Positions 36,076 through 45,056 of a stretch of 64,000 nt of DNA are shown here, piece after piece. The notes beneath the pieces are model-generated. The model was not told the origin of the DNA, did no database searches, and saw nothing but the letters and a program-made list of their open reading frames with translations. This DNA comes from Marinobacter sp. BW6 (lineage in GTDB: Bacteria > Pseudomonadota > Gammaproteobacteria > Pseudomonadales > Oleiphilaceae), in NCBI RefSeq assembly GCF_008107725.1, contig NZ_VIRN01000061.1, positions 496,001 through 560,000 on the forward strand, in the 5' to 3' direction. Each line of letters opens with the position of its first letter. The stretch's first letter is position 1. A program made the translations under genes and the position numbers.

Positions 36076-37964
36076 CAGTCAGCCACCTCGTCAACGCCGC
36101 TGACCAGTGCGCCACCCGACTGACCATACTCAAGTAGCCAGGAGTCAAACAGGGCGCGCGCCACCGGTGCCGCGGTACCACTCCCGCTGCCGCCATTTTC
36201 GACGATCACTGCAACGGCAATTTGTGGGTTATCCACCGGTGCAAAGCCAACGAAAAGCGCGTGATCGCGAAGCCGCTCACGGATCTCCTCTTCATCATAT
36301 TCCTCATCCTCGGCCAGACTGAATACCTGGGCGGTTCCTGTCTTACCCGCCATCTGGTACGACGCACCACGGCCCGCTCCCCGGGCGGTGCCTTTGGGCC
36401 CGTGCATGACCTCAACCATGGTCTCCACCACGTATTCCCAGTCATCCGGGTTCTTCAGGGCAAGCGGCTCGTGGGTCTCGGCGGGCAGGAACTCCTCGAC
36501 CGGGCGATCCCCTTTGATGTCCTTCAGCAATCTCGGCTCAACCCACTCGCCCCGGTTGGCAATAAGGGCTGTCGCCGTTGCCAACTGCAGTGGTGTTGCA
36601 AGCATGAATCCCTGACCGATACCCAGGTTCACAGAGTCCCCCGGATACCAGGGCTCGTTCTTGACCGCCCTTTTCCAATCCTTGGAAGGGAGCAAACCGC
36701 TCAGGGCACCGGCGACATCGAGGGTCGCGTCCTCACCGAAACCAAAATGAGCCAGGTAGCTGTGCATGGTATCCACGCCCATCTCGACCGCGGCTTCGTA
36801 AAAATAGACATCGCACGATTCGGCCACGGCATCCTTCAGGTCGACCCAGCCATGTCCCGTTCGCTTCCAGTCGCGCCAGACCCGACCGCTTTGATTCAGG
36901 CGGAAATGACCGGGATCCCAGATGGTGTAATCCCGAGTCGTCGCACCGCTGTCCAGGGCAGCAACTGCGAGCATAGGTTTGAGTGTGGAACCAGGCGGGT
37001 ATTGGCCTCGCAAGGCCCGATTGAACAGGGGCTTGTCCTTGCTATCGCTCAGCTCCCGGTAGTCATTGACGCTGATACCGGTAACGAATTTATTGGCGTC
37101 AAACCCCGGCACACTGGCCAGTGCAAGAATGCCGCCGGTATCGGGCTCAATAGCAATGATGGCGCCACGGCGACCATCCAGAAGTTCGTGAGCGCGCTGC
37201 TGCAGTCTCAGATCCAGATGTAGCTGAAGATCCTCCCCGGGCACCGGGTTCTCGCGTTCAAGGACCCTGAGAGTCCGGCCCCGAGCGTTGGTTTCAACAT
37301 GCTGATAGCCGACCTCACCGTGCAGGATCTCCTCATAGAAGCGCTCGATGCCCGACTTGCCAATGTAGTTGGTGCCCGCATAGTTAACCGGATCGATCCG
37401 CTGCAACTCATCCCGGTTGATGCGCCCGACAAAGCCCAGGGCATGAGCCGTCAGTTCACTGTGCGGATAGAAACGGACCAGCTCGGCCTTGACTTCCACC
37501 CCAGGCAGCTCATGGCGATGCACCGCGAGGCGGGCCATTTCCTGTTCATCAAGGTCGTAGCGAAGGGGAATCTCCTGGAATGGACGACGGGGTTCCTGAA
37601 GCCGGCGCTGGAAACGTTCCCGATCTTCTTCAGAGATTTCCAGGATACTGTCAAGCTGAGCCAGGGTATCGTCCATGCCCTGAACCCGCTCGGGCACAAG
37701 CGTCACACTGAAAACGGGCCGGTTTTCCGCCAGCAGTGTGTCATTGCGGTCGTAAACCAGTCCTCGTGGGGGCGGTACAGACTGGACCTGCACGCGGTTC
37801 TTGTCTGAGAGAGTCGTGTATATCTCATGCTCGACGACCTGAAGCTGGTACATCCGCGCAATCAGGCCGCCAACGGCCAGCATCACTATCACCAGCATCA
37901 CCAGAGTCCGGCGCTGGAAGAGCCGGCGTTCTGCAGCCGTATCCTTGAACTCACCCCATGGCAT
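36075..37964 (-). CDS. mrdA: Penicillin-binding protein 2
   Basis: A 629-residue class B transpeptidase of the elongation machinery. One N-terminal membrane segment (about 20-40), the pedestal domain (about 60-230, with RGLVYDRNDTLLAENRP), then the transpeptidase with the active Ser in YPPGSTLKPM, SxN-type motif AESCDVYFYEAA and KTG in MAGKTGTAQVF. An acidic insert (EDEEYDEEEI) follows the KTG block. It lies nine bases after rlmH and overlaps rodA. Confidence 0.97.
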   Translation of the reverse strand: MPWGEFKDTAAERRLFQRRTLVMLVIVMLAVGGLIARMYQLQVVEHEIYTTLSDKNRVQVQSVPPPRGLVYDRNDTLLAENRPVFSVTLVPERVQGMDDTLAQLDSILEISEEDRERFQRRLQEPRRPFQEIPLRYDLDEQEMARLAVHRHELPGVEVKAELVRFYPHSELTAHALGFVGRINRDELQRIDPVNYAGTNYIGKSGIERFYEEILHGEVGYQHVETNARGRTLRVLERENPVPGEDLQLHLDLRLQQRAHELLDGRRGAIIAIEPDTGGILALASVPGFDANKFVTGISVNDYRELSDSKDKPLFNRALRGQYPPGSTLKPMLAVAALDSGATTRDYTIWDPGHFRLNQSGRVWRDWKRTGHGWVDLKDAVAESCDVYFYEAAVEMGVDTMHSYLAHFGFGEDATLDVAGALSGLLPSKDWKRAVKNEPWYPGDSVNLGIGQGFMLATPLQLATATALIANRGEWVEPRLLKDIKGDRPVEEFLPAETHEPLALKNPDDWEYVVETMVEVMHGPKGTARGAGRGASYQMAGKTGTAQVFSLAEDEEYDEEEIRERLRDHALFVGFAPVDNPQIAVAVIVENGGSGSGTAAPVARALFDSWLLEYGQSGGALVSGVDEVAD

Positions 37965-37973
37965 GGCTAACCC

Positions 37974-38444
37974 CTAGGCCCGGTGATACGGGTGATTGCG
38001 AGTGATCGACCAGGCCCGGTACAACTGTTCAGCCAGAACAATACGTACCAGTGGGTGAGGCAAAGTGAGCGGCGATAACGACCATTGCTGGTCTGCCCGC
38101 TTGCGGCAATCGTCGGCCAGCCCATCGGGGCCACCCACCAAAAAGCTCACATCGCGGCCATCCTGTTGCCAGTTTTCCAGTTGAGCCGCGAGTTTTTCGG
38201 TCGACCAGGGTCGCCCGCCAACCTCCAGGGCGATCACGCGATCTTTCGAACCTGTGGCCGCCAGGATAGCGTCGCTTTCTCGCTGCATCAGTCTGGGAAT
38301 GTCGGGATTCTTGCCCCGGTGGGCGACGGGAATTTCAACCAGTTCCACGGGCAGCTCCTGCGGCATGCGGCGGGCGTAATCTCCGAATCCGGTACTGACC
38401 CAGTCGGGCATTTTTTGCCCCACACAGATCAGGCGTAACCGCAT
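37974..38444 (-). CDS. rlmH: 23S rRNA (pseudouridine1915-N3)-methyltransferase RlmH
   Basis: A 156-residue SPOUT methyltransferase acting on Psi1915 in helix 69 of 70S ribosomes. [25 protein letters not shown] and the C-terminal [16 protein letters not shown] with HPYHR are diagnostic. It is two bases from rsfS and nine from mrdA, the usual order. Confidence 0.97.
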   Translation of the reverse strand: MRLRLICVGQKMPDWVSTGFGDYARRMPQELPVELVEIPVAHRGKNPDIPRLMQRESDAILAATGSKDRVIALEVGGRPWSTEKLAAQLENWQQDGRDVSFLVGGPDGLADDCRKRADQQWSLSPLTLPHPLVRIVLAEQLYRAWSITRNHPYHRA

Positions 38445-38446
38445 GA

Positions 38447-38797
38447 TTATTCGCTGCCCGCAACACCAAGATCCGGAGCATCGCGCCAGAAGCGCTCCAG
38501 ATCGTAAAACTCCCGTGTGGCAGGCATCATCACGTGAACAACCACATCGCCCAAATCCACAAGAATCCAGTCGCTGACGCCAGCACCTTCAACATTGCTG
38601 GCACGCACACCCTGCTCTTTGGCTTCGACAACCACAGAGTCTGCGAGAGATTTTACATGTCGGTTGGACGTTCCGGATGCCAGAACCATGAAGTCGGTGA
38701 CACTGGTGCGGTCACGGACATCGATCACGCTGATGTCCTGTGCTTTCACATCTTCAAGCGCATTAATTACCAGATCTTTCAGTTGCTCTGCCTGCAT
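38447..38797 (-). CDS. rsfS: Ribosomal silencing factor RsfS
   Basis: A 116-residue protein that binds L14 and blocks subunit joining in starvation. [30 protein letters not shown] and GDVVVHVM with FYDLERFW are typical. I trimmed the upstream in-frame extension (to 38896) because the family starts at [10 protein letters not shown]. It follows nadD after 70 bases. Confidence 0.95.
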   Translation of the reverse strand: MQAEQLKDLVINALEDVKAQDISVIDVRDRTSVTDFMVLASGTSNRHVKSLADSVVVEAKEQGVRASNVEGAGVSDWILVDLGDVVVHVMMPATREFYDLERFWRDAPDLGVAGSE

Positions 38798-38867
38798 AAT
38801 TACCCTGTTGGACGGGCGTTTGCCGGAATGGCCGCCCGAAATGTCATATTCAGACGCGATTGTAGCA

Positions 38868-39524
38868 CTAAAAGTTCCCGTCGGGGCATGCACCATAAAG
38901 CCCCTGACGGCGAATTTCTGCCCAGACCAGGTCGGGCATCAGGTAGCGGGGGGAGCGGCCATCACCAATGCGTTCCCGTATGCCGGTAGCAGATATATCC
39001 AGAAGCGGCGGATCCAGCTCAAGAAAGTGGCCGGAGGGCCTATCGTACAAGGCCTCAGGACCTCCCACGCCTCGTTCCGCCAGCAGCCGGGCCGGTTCCC
39101 CTGAAGGATCCAAGGGTGGGCCGGGCCGACGGACCACCACCACGTGGGCCAGTTCCGGGATCTGCTGCCACTCCCGCCAGCGGTCGAAACCCGCGAATGC
39201 GTCGGTGCCAACCACCATGACCAGAGGCTCATCCGGCCCAAGCTCAGCCCGGAGTTGACGCAAGGTATCGGCAGAAAAGGATGCCCCCTCTCGTGCCAGT
39301 TCCCGGTCGTCAATCCGTAACTGGGGCTGGTTGGCCACCGCCAGCCTCAGCAGCTTCAGGCGCTGGCTAGAGGAAGCCCCGGTCTGTCCCCGATGCGGCG
39401 GAATATGACAGGGCACCAGGCTGACGCAGCCCACGCCGAGACGGTCACTGATTTCAAGGGCCAGCCTGAGGTGGCCATGATGCACCGGATCAAAGGTTCC
39501 GCCGTAAACCACATGCATGGGCAT
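38868..39524 (-). CDS. nadD: Nicotinate-nucleotide adenylyltransferase
   Basis: A 218-residue nucleotidyltransferase that makes deamido-NAD from nicotinate mononucleotide and [21 protein letters not shown] carries the HxGH motif and [11 protein letters not shown] the ISxTxxR motif. The ATG at 39524 overlaps the proA stop (TGATG), which favours it over an ATG two codons in. Confidence 0.96.
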   Translation of the reverse strand: MPMHVVYGGTFDPVHHGHLRLALEISDRLGVGCVSLVPCHIPPHRGQTGASSSQRLKLLRLAVANQPQLRIDDRELAREGASFSADTLRQLRAELGPDEPLVMVVGTDAFAGFDRWREWQQIPELAHVVVVRRPGPPLDPSGEPARLLAERGVGGPEALYDRPSGHFLELDPPLLDISATGIRERIGDGRSPRYLMPDLVWAEIRRQGLYGACPDGNF

Positions 39525-40780
39525 CAGGTCCGGATGTGCCCGTCACCGAAGACCACATACTTCTGGGATGTGAGACCCTCGAGCCCCACCGGACCCCGCG
39601 CGTGGATCTTGTCGGTGGAAATGCCGATTTCAGCCCCCAGGCCATACTCGAACCCATCGGCAAAGCGCGTTGAGGCATTGACCATCACCGAACTGGAATC
39701 CACTTCGGTGATGAACCGACGGGCCCGGGTGTAGTTCTCGGTGATGATGCTGTCAGTGTGCTGGGAACTGTAACGGTTGATATGGGCAATGGCCCCATCC
39801 AATCCGTCAACCACACGCACCGCCAGCACCGGAGCCAGGTATTCGGCCTCCCAATCTGCCTCGGTGGCTTCCGCCATGCCTTCTACAATGGCCCGGGTCT
39901 GTTCACAGCCTCGCAGTTCCACGCCCTTTTCAATAAAAGCAGAGGCCAGCAGAGGCAGGATATCCTCGGCGATCTCGGCATCGACCAGCAGGGTTTCCAT
40001 GGTGTTGCAGGTCCCATACCGGTGGGTTTTAGCGTTGATCGCGACCCTCAGCGCCTTTTCCGGATCGGCATGGCTATCGATGTAGACATGGCAGACGCCA
40101 TCGAGGTGTTTAATAACAGGCACCCGGGCGTCACGGCTGATACGCTCGATCAGACCCTTGCCGCCCCTGGGTACAATCACATCAACATAGTCCGGCATGG
40201 TGATCAACTCACCCACGGCCGCGCGATCTGTTGTCTTGATCACCTGCACCGCATTCTCGGGCAGCCCCGCTTGCGCCAAACCCTCGGAAATGCAGCGCGC
40301 AATGGCCTGGTTGGAATGGATCGATTCGGAGCCACCCCGAAGAATGGTCGCATTGCCCGACTTGAGACACAGACTGGCGGCCTCAACAGTCACGTTAGGG
40401 CGGGACTCGTAGATAATACCGATGACCCCAAGCGGAACACGCATCTTGCCTACCTGAATGCCAGAGGGGCGGTAAGCCAGGTCGGTAACGGCACCGATAG
40501 GGTCAGGCAACGACGCCACCTGGCGCAGGCCCTCAATCATGGTGTCGATTCGCTGCGAGGTAAGCTCCAGCCGGTCCAGCATCGCCGCATCCAGGCCATT
40601 TTCACGGCCACGCTGCAGATCCTTGCCATTGGCCAGGGACAGCTCTTCCCGGGCCGCATCCAAAGCCTCTGCCATCGCCAATAGCGCCTGATTACGCACG
40701 GCTGTGGTCGAACGCGCCACTCCGGTTGCCGCTGCTCGGGCCTGCTGTCCAACCTCAGCCATGTACGCTGCAATATCCAT
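39524..40780 (-). CDS. proA: Gamma-glutamyl phosphate reductase
   Basis: A 418-residue NADPH enzyme of proline synthesis that makes glutamate-5-semialdehyde. [17 protein letters not shown], the nucleotide segment [13 protein letters not shown] and the catalytic Cys in [17 protein letters not shown] are present; the C-terminal [15 protein letters not shown] is typical. It is the first gene of the run ending at lipB. proB is not adjacent. Confidence 0.97.
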   Translation of the reverse strand: MDIAAYMAEVGQQARAAATGVARSTTAVRNQALLAMAEALDAAREELSLANGKDLQRGRENGLDAAMLDRLELTSQRIDTMIEGLRQVASLPDPIGAVTDLAYRPSGIQVGKMRVPLGVIGIIYESRPNVTVEAASLCLKSGNATILRGGSESIHSNQAIARCISEGLAQAGLPENAVQVIKTTDRAAVGELITMPDYVDVIVPRGGKGLIERISRDARVPVIKHLDGVCHVYIDSHADPEKALRVAINAKTHRYGTCNTMETLLVDAEIAEDILPLLASAFIEKGVELRGCEQTRAIVEGMAEATEADWEAEYLAPVLAVRVVDGLDGAIAHINRYSSQHTDSIITENYTRARRFITEVDSSSVMVNASTRFADGFEYGLGAEIGISTDKIHARGPVGLEGLTSQKYVVFGDGHIRT

Positions 40781-40953
40781 TCAAATACCTTTCTGTTTTC
40801 AAGCGGAATCAGGAATAAGAGCCTAACTTTACCTTTCCCGTTTCAAGTACGCATCCCAAACAGATATTATACCGCAGCGATACACTATACTCGGAACCGT
40901 AATGGCTCCCCGTGGAAGGTTTTTTCGGGGAGTTCAGGAAAAGGAAGGACACC

Positions 40954-41970
40954 ATGGCCCAGATGGCCGAAAAATTCCTGTTAAGCAAGTTGTCGCGGGC
41001 AGGCTTCGTGGCCCTGATCGCCATTGCGACCCTCTGCGCCCTACTGGGAGAACCCATGGTTGCGGCAGCTTCGGCTGCAGCCTCAGGTATAGTGATTGCT
41101 GGCAAGACCTTCCACCCCAACCGGATGAATCAGCCCTGGCCCCGGGTTCAGCAAGCTTTCTTTGTCATTCTTCTGCTGATTCTTCTGGCCAGCTTCTGGA
41201 CCGGCCCCTGGATCCTGAGCCACTGGCTCTATGCGCTTCCTCTGGTCGCCTTCGCACTGGTCCCGCCCGCGGCAGCAGCACTGGTGACCCTGGTTATCGC
41301 TGTTCTGGCGATGATCGCGACACAATGGGCTGTCGGCCTTGCTGACCGCCACCAGATGATCAGTGCCTTTCTGCTCACCCTGCTGCTCTCGGCCCTACTG
41401 GTATTCCTGCGTGGCTATAAGGCCCGCCAACTGGCTCCGTTGCGCCGGACCGATGAACTCACACAGGCCGCCAGCCGGGAATACCTTTCCGCCGACCTTC
41501 ACAAGGAAATCCAGCGCAGCGAACGGGAAGGCACAGATATGTCGATCATCATGATCGGGCTGGACACCCACCTGAGTGACGACGAACCAGATGAGGATAT
41601 TCGCTCGATACTTCCACGCATTGGTCGCTACCTGCACTCCCAGATCCGTGATTTCGACACCTACTACCGGGTTGCCGATCTGCAGTTTCTGGTGATACTG
41701 CCGGGCATTGCCACCAGCGACGCCATCGCTCGCGCCGAGACTATCCGCAAGGGCCTGGCAACGCTTCTGGAATCCCACGGAATGAATCTGACCATCAGCA
41801 CCGGAATCGCCGGACTGAATATCGGTGACGATGCCAACAGTCTGCAGCAGAGCGCAGCAAACGCTTTGCGACGGGCCCAGCAGCAGGGCGGCAACCGGAG
41901 CCAGGCCTACAGTTCGTGGTCACAGCCGGCACAACCGAGCCAACCGCAGGCACAGGGACCGGTATCATGA
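40954..41970 (+). CDS. Membrane protein with degenerate GGDEF domain retaining the c-di-GMP I-site
   Basis: A 338-residue protein with about five or six membrane segments (15-152), a short linker and a GGDEF-fold domain (about 163-315). The catalytic loop has decayed to A-D-L-Q-F (241-245), and the DxLTG-type start is TDELTQAASREYL, so cyclase activity is not expected. The inhibitory-site RDFD (232-235) is kept at the canonical five-residue distance from the loop, pointing to c-di-GMP binding. The tail (318-338) is Ser/Gln/Pro-rich. ATG at 40954 follows AAGGA. It shares an ATGA overlap with the next gene. Confidence 0.82.
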   Translation: MAQMAEKFLLSKLSRAGFVALIAIATLCALLGEPMVAAASAAASGIVIAGKTFHPNRMNQPWPRVQQAFFVILLLILLASFWTGPWILSHWLYALPLVAFALVPPAAAALVTLVIAVLAMIATQWAVGLADRHQMISAFLLTLLLSALLVFLRGYKARQLAPLRRTDELTQAASREYLSADLHKEIQRSEREGTDMSIIMIGLDTHLSDDEPDEDIRSILPRIGRYLHSQIRDFDTYYRVADLQFLVILPGIATSDAIARAETIRKGLATLLESHGMNLTISTGIAGLNIGDDANSLQQSAANALRRAQQQGGNRSQAYSSWSQPAQPSQPQAQGPVS

Positions 41971-42965
41971 CAGAGACCCGCCTCAGAACCTGGACCCACG
42001 CCTTTGGCTACGGCATCGCCTGCCTGTTCATTTTCACCCTGGCCATGCAAAACCTCCGCTATGGCTTTTACGAACTGTTTTACCTGGCCTCCGGGATGGC
42101 CATTCTGACCCTGGCAGGCGCCATTTACACCATTATCTGCCGCCGGCATCAGCTGTCCGCACCCGGGCACCTGGTCATCCTCTCCGGTCTGAACAGCGGC
42201 ATGCTGGCAGCACTCCTGACCATGGATGCACCCGGCATCAGCCACTGGGCGATGCCCCTGCTTGTTCTGAATCTGCTTATCCTGCCCCTGCGCCAGGGTG
42301 TCGGCCTCTCCCTTTTGCTGCTGATACCCATGTCGATCATCCTTTTCCTGGAACAGGCGCCGGCTGACGCCATCACCATCGCCGCGGGGCTTTTCAGTCT
42401 TCTGGCGGTTGCAGCCCTGTACATCTGGCACTATGACCACATGGCCCAGTCGGCAGAGGATCTTGCCATTACCGATCCGGTGACCGGTGCTCACAATGCC
42501 CGTTTCCTGGACGAAACCCTGCAGAAAGAGATCAGCCGGGCCATCGCTACCGGGCATTGCCTCTCCGTGATCGACCTGAGTATTGATTACGCGGATGAAG
42601 TGGCCGACCTCCACGGCAGGGATCAAGTTCAGGGCCTGTTCCGGGATATGACCGAACACCTCTTCGGCGTGATTCGTGCCGGCGATACCCTGTATACCCT
42701 GAAAGATTCCGAGTTTTTCCTGATCCTGCCGTTTACGCCGGAAGAAGGCGTTAGAGTGATTGCCGAACGGATTCGCCGTACCATCGCAGAACACCATTGG
42801 CCGGTGGTTGGCAAAGCAACCGTAAGCCTGGGCTGCACCACCCGGGGCAGCGGCGATACCCGGACCGACACACTCAGGAAGCGAGCCCACCAGGCCATGG
42901 AGGAAGCTCGCAGACGGGGTACTGATTCGGTCTGGTTCAGCCCGGGAGAAACCATCGAAACATGA
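41967..42965 (+). CDS. Second membrane protein with degenerate GGDEF domain retaining the I-site
   Basis: A 332-residue relative of the preceding protein. Hydrophobic segments fill 13-153, followed by a GGDEF fold (about 165-325). The catalytic loop is K-D-S-E-F (246-250), incompatible with normal GTP cyclisation, whereas RAGD (237-240) forms an I-site five residues before it. ITDPVTGAHNARFLDETL replaces DxLTGLxNR. Start and stop overlap by four bases with both neighbours (ATGA), so the three genes are probably one transcript with coupled translation. The two GGDEF proteins may have arisen by duplication and may form heterodimers. Confidence 0.82.
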   Translation: MTETRLRTWTHAFGYGIACLFIFTLAMQNLRYGFYELFYLASGMAILTLAGAIYTIICRRHQLSAPGHLVILSGLNSGMLAALLTMDAPGISHWAMPLLVLNLLILPLRQGVGLSLLLLIPMSIILFLEQAPADAITIAAGLFSLLAVAALYIWHYDHMAQSAEDLAITDPVTGAHNARFLDETLQKEISRAIATGHCLSVIDLSIDYADEVADLHGRDQVQGLFRDMTEHLFGVIRAGDTLYTLKDSEFFLILPFTPEEGVRVIAERIRRTIAEHHWPVVGKATVSLGCTTRGSGDTRTDTLRKRAHQAMEEARRRGTDSVWFSPGETIET

Positions 42966-44413
42966 GTAGTGCCTGGCTGAACGACCTGTCGGCATGGCTG
43001 AGCCTTCATCCCGGCTGGCTGGCAGCGGCCCTGTTTTCGACCGCATTCATCGAATCCCTGGCGATAGCCGGCATTATAGTCCCAGGTGTCGCCGTCCTGT
43101 TTGCCGTAGCCGTATTGGCCGGTGAGACCGGCATGGCGTTGCCGGAAGCACTACTCTGGGCGGGTCTGGGCGCCATTGCTGGCGACACGGCAAGTTTTGG
43201 CCTTGGGCGGCTGCTTCAAGGTCGCCTGACAACGGTCTGGCCGCTGAGCCGTTACCCGAAAATCATCTTCACCGGAGAGCGCTTTTTTAACCGTCACGGC
43301 GGTAAAAGCGTGATCATCGGGCGCTTTGTCGGGCCGGTGCGCCCCGTCATCCCCCTGGTCGCTGGGGCCCTGATGATGTCCTGGCGGCGCTTTCTGGCTT
43401 TCAACATCGGTTCGGCCATCGCCTGGGCACCGGTCTATATTTTCCCCGGGTTTCTTGTGGGCAGTGCCTTGGCCAGCGACATCAGGCCGCCAGCACACTT
43501 CTATGCGGTGATCGGCATCAGCCTCGCTGCTCTGACCGTGGTCTATTTCGTCCTTTTGCGCTTTCAACTGGGGCTCGGTGAGAACAGCCGTTTCTACCGC
43601 TGGCTGAAGCAATGGATGGCGCAATACGAGGCCACGAACAGGTTCTGGCGTCTTTACACCAATCAGCGTCCCGCCCGGGAGGGTGAGTTTCCACTGGCCT
43701 CACTCATGCTCGCTCTGGGCGCTTCCGCGCTGTTGCTGATCTGGGGACAGCTGGCAACAGCAACGAATCTGCTGGATGGATTCGACCAGGCCACTCTTCA
43801 TTGGTTCGAGCAGCTTCGACAGCCCCTGCTGGACGGCCCCTTCATTGCCATAACGCTGCTTGGCGACGCGCCGGTATTGATGGCCGCCGGGGCCCTGGCC
43901 TGCGCAGCACTGCTGTTCCGGGGTTATTATGCCGCGGCCGTCCATATTCTGATTGCCGTCGTCGTGACGGTTATTCTGGTCTGGGGCCTGAAGTCCTTGC
44001 TCGGCGTCCCCCGGCCGGACGAAGTCATTGGGCCGCCCGATTCCGGCGCCTTCCCCAGCGGTCACACGGCAGGTATTACCCTGCTGGTCACCCTGCTGGC
44101 AAGCTTTGCTGCCGGAGAAAGCCGGCACCGCAAGCGCTGGCAATCCTATGTGCTGCTGTCTCTTCCACTGGTGCCGGTGGCTCTGAGTCGGCTTTACCTG
44201 GGGGTTCACTGGTTCACGGACGTGATCGGGGGGCTGCTGCTTGCACTGGCTGTCACCGGAGCGGTGCGGGCCAGCTACAGCCGTTACGACAAAGTACCGC
44301 TGGCACCGGATATAGCTATTGTGGCTGCAGCGGTCATCTGGTTGGTCATTGCAGTCGGGTATATCGCGTTGTCATGGGACCAGGCGGTCATCAATTTCCG
44401 GCCCCTGGGTTAA
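42962..44413 (+). CDS. DedA-PAP2 fusion membrane protein
   Basis: A 483-residue fusion. Residues 1-200 form a DedA domain (IIVPGVAVLFAVAVLAG at 38-54 and GRFVGPVRPVIPLVAGAL at 120-137), and 240-450 a PAP2 phosphatase with all three motifs: K344-x6-RP, PSGHT (365-369) and SR-x5-H416-xxx-D420. DedA proteins are now known to flip polyprenyl phosphates; PAP2 enzymes remove phosphate from undecaprenyl pyrophosphate or phospholipid. Together they could dephosphorylate and return a lipid carrier. The ATGA overlap with the second GGDEF gene suggests c-di-GMP control, an inference. Confidence 0.88.
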   Translation: MSSAWLNDLSAWLSLHPGWLAAALFSTAFIESLAIAGIIVPGVAVLFAVAVLAGETGMALPEALLWAGLGAIAGDTASFGLGRLLQGRLTTVWPLSRYPKIIFTGERFFNRHGGKSVIIGRFVGPVRPVIPLVAGALMMSWRRFLAFNIGSAIAWAPVYIFPGFLVGSALASDIRPPAHFYAVIGISLAALTVVYFVLLRFQLGLGENSRFYRWLKQWMAQYEATNRFWRLYTNQRPAREGEFPLASLMLALGASALLLIWGQLATATNLLDGFDQATLHWFEQLRQPLLDGPFIAITLLGDAPVLMAAGALACAALLFRGYYAAAVHILIAVVVTVILVWGLKSLLGVPRPDEVIGPPDSGAFPSGHTAGITLLVTLLASFAAGESRHRKRWQSYVLLSLPLVPVALSRLYLGVHWFTDVIGGLLLALAVTGAVRASYSRYDKVPLAPDIAIVAAAVIWLVIAVGYIALSWDQAVINFRPLG

Positions 44414-44425
44414 GGGTATTAGAGC

Positions 44426-45004
44426 CTAGCCTTCCTCCAACGCTTCCAGAAGTCCCTGAAGCCTGCTGAGCCGCTCCAGTGGATCCTGTAACTCCACCAG
44501 CTTCTGTTTCTCCTGCTTGTCCAGGGGCAGCAGTTCCGTTAGCCGCCAGCCAACATCGCGGGCATCGCCATAGTCGATGTCCATGTTCAGGTCCCGGATG
44601 ACTGGATGCCGAAACAGCGCTTTAAGCACCGAAGGCAATTCGCTGAAACGCTCCGGCACCTCACTCTCTGCCTCTTCAACCAGATATTCGACATCGCCGA
44701 CATTCAGCCCATCTTCCTGCTGCCAGCTGCGAACCACCGACACCTTGGACTCTCCTTCGACGGTAATTCCCAGAAGGCCGTTATCAAGCTGCTGGAAATC
44801 AATAATCCGGACATAGGTGCCAATGTCGTAGAAGGCTGCGGTGCGACCGGCCTCTCCGCCCTCCTGCAGCAGCACCACAACGAACCCGCGATCCTCCTTG
44901 AGACAACGGGTAAGCATGTCGATATAGCGCGGTTCGAACAGCTGCAAGGGGATCCTCCCCCTGGGCAGGACGATGGAATTCAGGGGGAACAGAGGTACAT
45001 TCAT
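44426..45004 (-). CDS. LON substrate-binding-domain protein
   Basis: A 192-residue stand-alone LON N-terminal (PUA-like) domain. VPLFPLNSIVLPRGRIPLQLFEPRY is the family start and is followed by a typical beta-rich core. There is no ATPase or protease part. Such proteins are widespread in proteobacteria and of unknown function; peptide or protein binding is inferred from Lon. ATG at 45004 was chosen over one five codons upstream. Its gene converges with the DedA-PAP2 gene, 12 bases between ends. Confidence 0.9.
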   Translation of the reverse strand: MNVPLFPLNSIVLPRGRIPLQLFEPRYIDMLTRCLKEDRGFVVVLLQEGGEAGRTAAFYDIGTYVRIIDFQQLDNGLLGITVEGESKVSVVRSWQQEDGLNVGDVEYLVEEAESEVPERFSELPSVLKALFRHPVIRDLNMDIDYGDARDVGWRLTELLPLDKQEKQKLVELQDPLERLSRLQGLLEALEEG

Positions 45005-45056
45005 AAGAGCAACAGTCACCGGAAAACAGACTCCACAGTTTACGCAGCCCGGACGT

